Assembly: GCA_037693485.1 (NCBI GenBank)
Contig: CM075346.1
Location: 128,762,001 to 128,826,000 of the forward strand
Direction: 5' to 3'
DNA from: Kitagawia praeruptora
Taxonomy: Eukaryota; Streptophyta; Magnoliopsida; Apiales; Apiaceae
DNA: 64,000 nucleotides
Shown: in pieces, positions 57,966 to 64,000 of the stretch
Position numbering within the stretch: position 1 is the first letter of the stretch
Layout: each line of letters opens with the position of its first letter
The notes under the pieces: generated by a model
What the model saw: only the letters and a program-made list of their open reading frames with translations
Told to the model about the DNA's origin: nothing
Databases searched by the model: none
Program-made: the position numbers and the translations under genes

Positions 57966-59137
57966 AGTTGCATGTGGTTGCATTCAGTTGCAAATTTAGT
58001 TGAATTTGGTTGCATTCATTTGAATATGCCCCTGCGGGGCAAGGAAACACAAATCCACCAAAATAGCCCCCACCTTAAAAAAAAGAAAAAAAAAGAGTAC
58101 AGTCGAGCTTCACAGAAAGAAGAGGGGAGGGGAGGGTTAGGGTTAGTATTTTTGCAATTTAGAAACTTAGTTAGTAAAATTGCAAATTGGTATTCTTAAC
58201 AAAAGTAAATATGCAAAAATTTACTTTTTCCTATTTATTTATGAAAAGAGCCCTAATATTAAATGTATGGATATATTTTTCTAATGCAATTATAATTAAT
58301 ATAAAAAGTTAAAATAAAGGATTTCTAGGAAAAAAGATATATAGTTTTAAAAAATTCGTATAAAACGTCTCCACCGTCCTCATATTCTACTTCCAATAAA
58401 ACATTTTATTTTATGTATTCCTTATATATTCAAACATCTTTTATACGGTCTTCCCTAATGAACCGCTTTCTCATTGAACACGGTTATTACTCTTGATCCG
58501 CCCTCACGTTAATACCAAAAACCTAACTTTTACATATATCACTTGTATGATAATATTTATCAATAAAAATTATATCTTAAAAATAAATGAAATTTATAAC
58601 ATCAATATGATAATTTAATAGCTAATACAATCTTTTATAGTAAGTCGTCTTCCCGTTAAACACGTTTCGAGCCGCTCTCGTTTGGGATCGAAATTCCAAC
58701 TTCATTACATATTATTGATAATACTTATCTTACACAACAACGTTTTTCCTTAAAATCAAAACCTAAAAAATAGAGTGAATTCCAATTTATATTTTCTCTA
58801 GACTTTCTAAAATTTATGAAGTTTCATCCTATTTTCTCTTTATATCATAGATACTCCTGTATTTATTTAGGATTCCTCAGCATGAGAATGTTCCTTTATT
58901 ATTTTAACACGTCAATTCTTTTATTTTTAAATATGATGACTTTTTTTATGACAATAGTATTGGATTTATGAATAAATTTTCCTAATAGAAATATAATTAA
59001 CTATTTTAAAAAGTATAATTTAATAAGATCGTACTTTCTATAAAATATTTAATTATATGTCTACTCCATATATTCAAACACCTATTTTACTTCTAATAGG
59101 AACTTTTATTTATATGTTTTTTTCTGTAAAATTGAAC

Positions 59138-59532
59138 GGGTGATGGCCCAAAATAATCACCTGGGAAACTGGATGGCCCTTTTTACTGACGGGACACGCT
59201 ACATCGTGTACCGTGATAGGGGGTGTGATGCGGAGAAGCGTCCTCCGTAACAGGGCATGATACGGAGCTCCGTCTTCCGTGTTATGCATGATACGGTGGA
59301 CGGTGTTCCGTGACAGTGCTGCGCACCCACCTGACACGGAAGACCGTGTTCCGTATCATGCATAACACGGAAGACCGTGTTCCGTATCATGCATAACATG
59401 GTACACGGTGTACCGTATTAGGGTAATACGGAGGTCGAAACTCCGTATCCCGTCGGTATTTTGGGCCATTTTTTTCAAAATCAGTATTTTGGGCAAAAAC
59501 TTAGGAAAAATAGGCATTTTGGTAATTTTCTC
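59138..59532. mobile_element. Mutator-like element (copy D'), 9-bp TSD
   Basis: Flanked by a perfect 9-bp duplication AAATTGAAC (59129-59137, 59533-59541). It begins GGGTGATGGCCCAAAATAA and, on the minus strand, GAGAAAATTACCAAAATGCC. The interior has two perfect 31-base units (about 59335-59396) containing ACGGAAGACCGTGTTCCG, plus looser variants. It is in inverted orientation to 52645-53025. Confidence 0.8.
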
Positions 59533-60081
59533 AAATTGAACTCCTATTCTACTTCTAATAGAACTTTTAATCATATGCCTTACAAATACATATTCTACGT
59601 ACAATAGAACTTCTAATCATATAATTTAAGAATATCATACTTTCTATAAAATATTTAATTATATGTCTGCCCTATCTATTCAAACACCTATTCTACTTCT
59701 AATAGAACTTTTATTTATATGTTTTTTCTATAAATTCGAACTCTTATTCTCTATAAATTCGAACTCCTATTCTACTTCCAATAGAACTTTTAATCATATG
59801 TCTTCTCTATAAATTCAAACTCTTCTTCTCTACAAATTCGAACACCTATTCTACTTCTAATATGTTAAATGATATTTTTATATTTATTAGTGTTTAAAAT
59901 TCAAAAATTCTAGGAAATTAAAAAAATAGATTGAGACGATCTTAGAGCGCCACCTAAACTCCCGCGTATCCTCCTTTATATATATATATATATATATATA
60001 TTGATTGATTTATTTTACCATATTTTATAATTGAGAAGGTAGTCTAATTGGTCACTATTCATAATTGATGTTTTTGAAATA

Positions 60082-61375
60082 TTAGCTTATAATCCGTGTG
60101 ATACACGGATTTATTTTGATATGTAATAATTTTATTTTACATTACAATTATAGTTTAATATAATCATTATTTACAATATTTTAATTTAATTTTAATATTA
60201 ATAATTTAATATAATTTTAACTAATGACATGCATGTTTTAAAACTTATAATATAAAATTTAAAAATAAATATGTCGTTGATAGAATTCAAACCTTGAAAT
60301 TTTATTAAATTAATTTAATCATATAATATATTTAATCATTAGATCTAACGATTCTGATTTTTTACTAAAAATATAATGGTCATTATTTGTAGTATACGAA
60401 ATTCTATTATATTTTGTTAGTTATTAGAAGATATGGTGTGATATTTTTGGGTATATATTAATTATTGTCAGATATGATATGGTTGAATGTTTTTAGGTAT
60501 TTATAAAAGGTAATATTTTCAACTAAAAGTAAATATGAAAAAGGTAATCGACTAATTACCATTAATTATATTATGTTATTATTATTTATTTTAGGTGTTT
60601 TAATAGTATAGATATTTTGTATATTTTTTTATAATGAAGGATAAATAAGTAAATTCACGAAATACCAAAAAACATATACAAAAAATAGGTACCAAAATTT
60701 TAAATGTTTCGACTATTATATAATTAATTAATTTTAATTTAGTATACTCATGTTTACGGATTATACTAATGTCCTTATTATAAACAACGTATACAGATTT
60801 TTAATATATTTTATTAATAATTAAAAAAATATGTTGTGATATTTTCGGGTATATATTAATGATTGTAAGATTGGTTTTAAATTAAAAAGGTAACGTATTT
60901 TAATTCGAAAGAAAATATTAATTATTGAAAGATATGATTCGATTTATGTTTTTATGTGTTTATAAATGGTAATATCTTAAATTAAAAGTAAATATGAAAA
61001 AAGGCAATCGACTAATTACCATTATATGTTTTTATTTATTTTAGTTTTAATAGTATATATATCGTATGTATTTTCTTTATATTAAAGATTGTAAGATTAG
61101 TTTTAAATTAAAAAGGTAACATGTTTTAATTCGAAAAAAATATTAATGATTGGAATATAATTAAAATTAATTGTGAAAAAAGATAATCGACTAATTACCA
61201 TTAATTGTATTATGTTATTATTTATTTTAGGAATTTTAATATTATAGATATCATGTATATTTTTCTTAATAATAAAAGGTAAATAAGTTAATTCACGAAG
61301 TACCTAAAAATAGGTACCAAAAAACAGGTACCAAAAATTTTAATGTTCCGGCTATTATATAATAGTAAGTATAGA
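60082..61375 (-). mobile_element. Helitron, 1294 bp, both ends present
   Basis: On the minus strand it starts TCTATACTTAC after an A (61375). It ends with a 9-bp perfect-stem hairpin (AATCCGTGT/ACACGGATT, 60091-60111, 3-base loop), then CTAA (60085-60082) and T. The start and following words (GCCGGAACATTAAAA, GGTACCT) match the start at 21764, so it belongs to the same family. No ORF. Confidence 0.8.
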
Positions 61376-64000
61376 TTTATGATTCAAAATATCATATATT
61401 TTTCAATTTAATATTGAATGCATGCGTTATTTTATTATATAAATATACGTTCTAATTTTTGATTTCTCATTTTATAACATAAATTCAATTATTTTTTTGT
61501 ATATTTTCAAATATTTTTGTTTTTAGACCAATCATACAATTACATCGCTAAAAGTCTATGTAGTTGGTTGACCAAAAATCCCGAATATGACTCACATATT
61601 TAAAATTTTATGTACATAATGATTATGTAACGCAATTCTTAATTATGTATGATTTGATAAATAAAATTTACATATTTCTTAAAATAAATTCATAATTTTT
61701 ATTTCACCAACTTAATATCTACGTGGAGACGAATGCAAATAAATCCATATTTTTTCCGAATTTGATTACATTCATGTATAATCTAAAACTTTATCTTTCA
61801 TATCGATCATTAAAAATGGCAAAAGAGAAATGCAAATCTTATTGATTCTTATATTGTACTATGCTATAATTCTAAAAATAAAATAAACCAATATTGTAAT
61901 TACTCAAAAATAAAGATACAAATAGATGGGACAAGATGGAAAGATATGGTTTATTTATAAAATTTTTAAAGAAAAATCAAAACTAAGTGTACTACAATAG
62001 TTATGATATGAATTTGAAAGGAGAATACAATGGTTCGATTAACAACACCAACATGATGTCATCTATTTTTTCCCATAAAAACTAAAGGAGTGGCACTATT
62101 GCAAGTTTTGAATCTAAAAGGGGAAAATCATAACTTCACGGTCAATAAAATGACACTTATTTTCATGGTGTTGTGGTTTTTTTTGAGTAATTAGTCTTAT
62201 ATGCCTTACAAATTAGTATTTATTCTTAATAAATCTCGAGTTTAACGAGAATCGAATCCAAAACTTTAAAAAACAGAAAATAAGCTCTTATCACTTGAGT
62301 TGTCTTGGTTTAATATATCATAAAAGATAGATAGATATTTTTCAAAGTAAAATAGTTATATATATATATGTGACAATTTTAAAATGTTCAGCGATTATTG
62401 ATATATTTAGAATACATTTATCATATTGAATTATATGACATGTGTCAATTTAATATATTATGTAATATCTGTATATTGTCCTTTAAGTCTGATAATAATT
62501 TGACTGGTTATAAGTAATATTTATCGCAATTTCATAATATTTATTATCTAAAAAAATATCTTATTTCCATCTAACACGACATATTAAAAATGATATGTTT
62601 ATAAATGATATAAATCCTATTTTTAAAATTCTCATATTTTTAAACAAAAATTCAATTATTTTTATACATCTTAAACTAATTTATTTTTCAGACCAATTAT
62701 ATATCTAATCGCTCAAAGTGTAAATGTTTGGTCGACCAAAAATCTCTAATTTTACTCACATATTTAAATTATATGATGAAATTATATATTATTTTATAAA
62801 TCAATTTTTTTTAAAACATGTTCCAACTAATTATTTAAATAATCTAATATTTATATAGAGACTAATGCTAACAAATTCGTATTTTTTATTCGGACTCGTT
62901 TATATTTATGTATACTTCAGTTTTTAATTTTATAAATAAGATAGACTATTAATTTATTTACTTAAAAGATAAATAAAATAAAAAAGTATAAATATGATAA
63001 TAAAAGAACATGTGGTTATCTAATAATTTTTTTTTTGAAATCATCTAATAATTTTTTTAAAATGAACTCAAAAATGAATGTAGCTTAATAGTTATGCCAT
63101 GAACTTTGAAAATGGAATATATTGGTTCGATTCTTGAAAATAACATGAATTTAATTATATAGAGGTGGCATTCTTGTAATTGTTTGATAAATAAGGATAA
63201 AATTATTAATTCACGCTTATTTTATTTGCGTATTTTATCCCTAATTCTCTTTTAATAGATATAAGAAGATTATTTTACTCCAATTAAACTAGAGAAAAAT
63301 GGCACTGATGTCAATTTTAGAGAAAATTCAATAACTTCCCTATTTTAGTTCTTAAACTAAAATTTAATATAAAATATTAGGAATCACTACCCGTTACCTA
63401 TTTTTGTGAAATCTCTAACCATCATTAACTCCATTTTTATCAATCAAAAATTTATTTTCCTTTTTTTTTTTGCACTTATTTTTCCTCATTTACTTTAAAT
63501 TTATTATTATAATAATTAGGAATGAATAAGAGATGCTTGTTGAAATTGATATATAAATAAAAATTTTAATAATTAGGAATTTTTATTTTATTATATTTAT
63601 AAAACAAAAATTAATTAGAGTATCTACAATCCATTACAGTATGTTGGTGTGTTTTTTACACTAAAATAGTGTAAAAATTTCACTATATTTAAAATTATCT
63701 TCAATCCATTTACACCAAAAGGAATCTTATTGTACTTTAAATGATAGTTTAGGGTTAAAAGTATAATAGTGTAAAAGTTCTTGTAACACATGAGCTATAA
63801 ATTTGTTTTACTTAATAAGTATAAGAATAATGTTAAAATTTTGAAAAAATCTAAAAATTTGGAGTCACAGTAAATTTGGTCTAATTTTTGGTATCACTTC
63901 ATTTTGATATAATTTTTAGAGGGGTTGAAATAGATTTTTTATACCATTTTGATGTAAAAGAATAAATATAGAATTAAAATATAGAATTAGGTTGAAGATG
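61376..64000. repeat. AT-rich DNA with a diverged duplication
   Basis: No gene. Segments at about 61440-62170 and 62600-63200 are old copies of one sequence, sharing TTGGT(T/C)GACCAAAAATC, GACTCACATATTTAAA-like, GACCAAT(C/T)ATA and ATGGTTCGATT-type phrases in the same order. The rest, to 64000, is unassigned. Confidence 0.45.

Larger units (their letters stand above)
56674..58253. mobile_element. Mutator-like element (copy E), 9-bp TSD
   Basis: Flanked by a perfect 9-bp duplication TAATATTAA (56665-56673, 58254-58262). The uninterrupted site is seen in Helitron 2 near 52245 with one difference. The ends start GGATATTTACCAAGAATAC and, on the minus strand, GGGCTCTTTTCATAAAT. The interior contains the 93-97-bp tandem repeat, an AT microsatellite and long inverted repeats, with words CAACTGAATGCAACCACATT and GGCCCCGCCAGGGGC. 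The 130-codon minus-strand frame at 57037-57429 is a translation of the repeat. Confidence 0.75.
56090..60004 (-). mobile_element. Helitron 3 of the array, with two insertions
   Basis: Best-preserved end of the three. On the minus strand a perfect 6-bp-stem hairpin (GCCGCG/CGCGGC, 56102-56116) is followed by CTAG (56090-56093) and T. The opposite end reads, on the minus strand, TCAATATAT... then GGAGGATACGCGGG, giving a TC start at about 60004 after an A. Minus the insertions at 56674-58253 and 59138-59532 it is about 1.9 kb, like Helitron 1. There is no replicase ORF. Confidence 0.65.

Noticed and set aside
59335..59396. CRISPR-like or satellite array of CACGGAAGACCGTG words
   Set aside because: Eukaryotic context, no regular spacers, and the words lie inside a transposon with a 9-bp duplication.

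Overview
This is a window of a plant nuclear genome, from a eudicot. The evidence is GT-AG introns, plant-type LTR retrotransposons primed from the initiator-Met tRNA, Stowaway/hAT/Mutator-type MITEs, Helitrons, and three host genes with plant homologues. An asterid (Asteraceae or Apiaceae relative) is a weak guess only. It rests on resemblance of the extra ORF in the large Copia element to a family I recall mainly from composites.

The window is gene-poor, AT-rich and mostly mobile DNA. From 1 to 8.1 kb lie nested MITEs, tandem repeats and Helitron-like debris. From 8.10 to 21.35 kb is one young, nearly complete 13.25-kb Sirevirus-like Ty1/Copia element, with 1.29-kb LTRs that differ by one C in a homopolymer and a TTTCT target duplication. 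It has gag, with one in-frame stop, an intact pol, and a 1248-codon extra ORF. From 21.76 to 27.55 kb is composite Helitron sequence, followed by palindromic and tandem repeats. A Mutator-like element with long terminal inverted repeats lies at 28.18-29.36 kb.

The genic island is 30.0-44.1 kb. It holds a YOS1-like ER-Golgi transport gene (+), a seven-exon proline-transporter-type AAAP gene (-, 32845-40384) whose fourth intron holds a TRIM and a hAT MITE split by a Stowaway, and a single-exon kinase-less L-type lectin membrane protein (-). Two hAT MITEs with perfect 8-bp duplications lie between the last two genes.

From 45.5 to 60.0 kb three related minus-strand Helitrons sit in one orientation, the first two directly abutting. 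Each was hit by other elements: a 4.06-kb gag-protease-only Copia in the first, and Mutator-like elements with 9-bp duplications in the second and third. Another Helitron (60082-61375, -) and diverged AT-rich repeats finish the window.

The most unusual pattern is a group of elements (2460-3604, 52645-53025, 56674-58253, 59138-59532, and probably 3925-4272 and 29360-29735). They share the 9-bp target-duplication signature and loosely similar ends, but have mutually different bodies built from permuted short words. A second notable signal is the dense TTCGAGAA motif set in the large Copia LTR, which matches the core of heat-shock elements.
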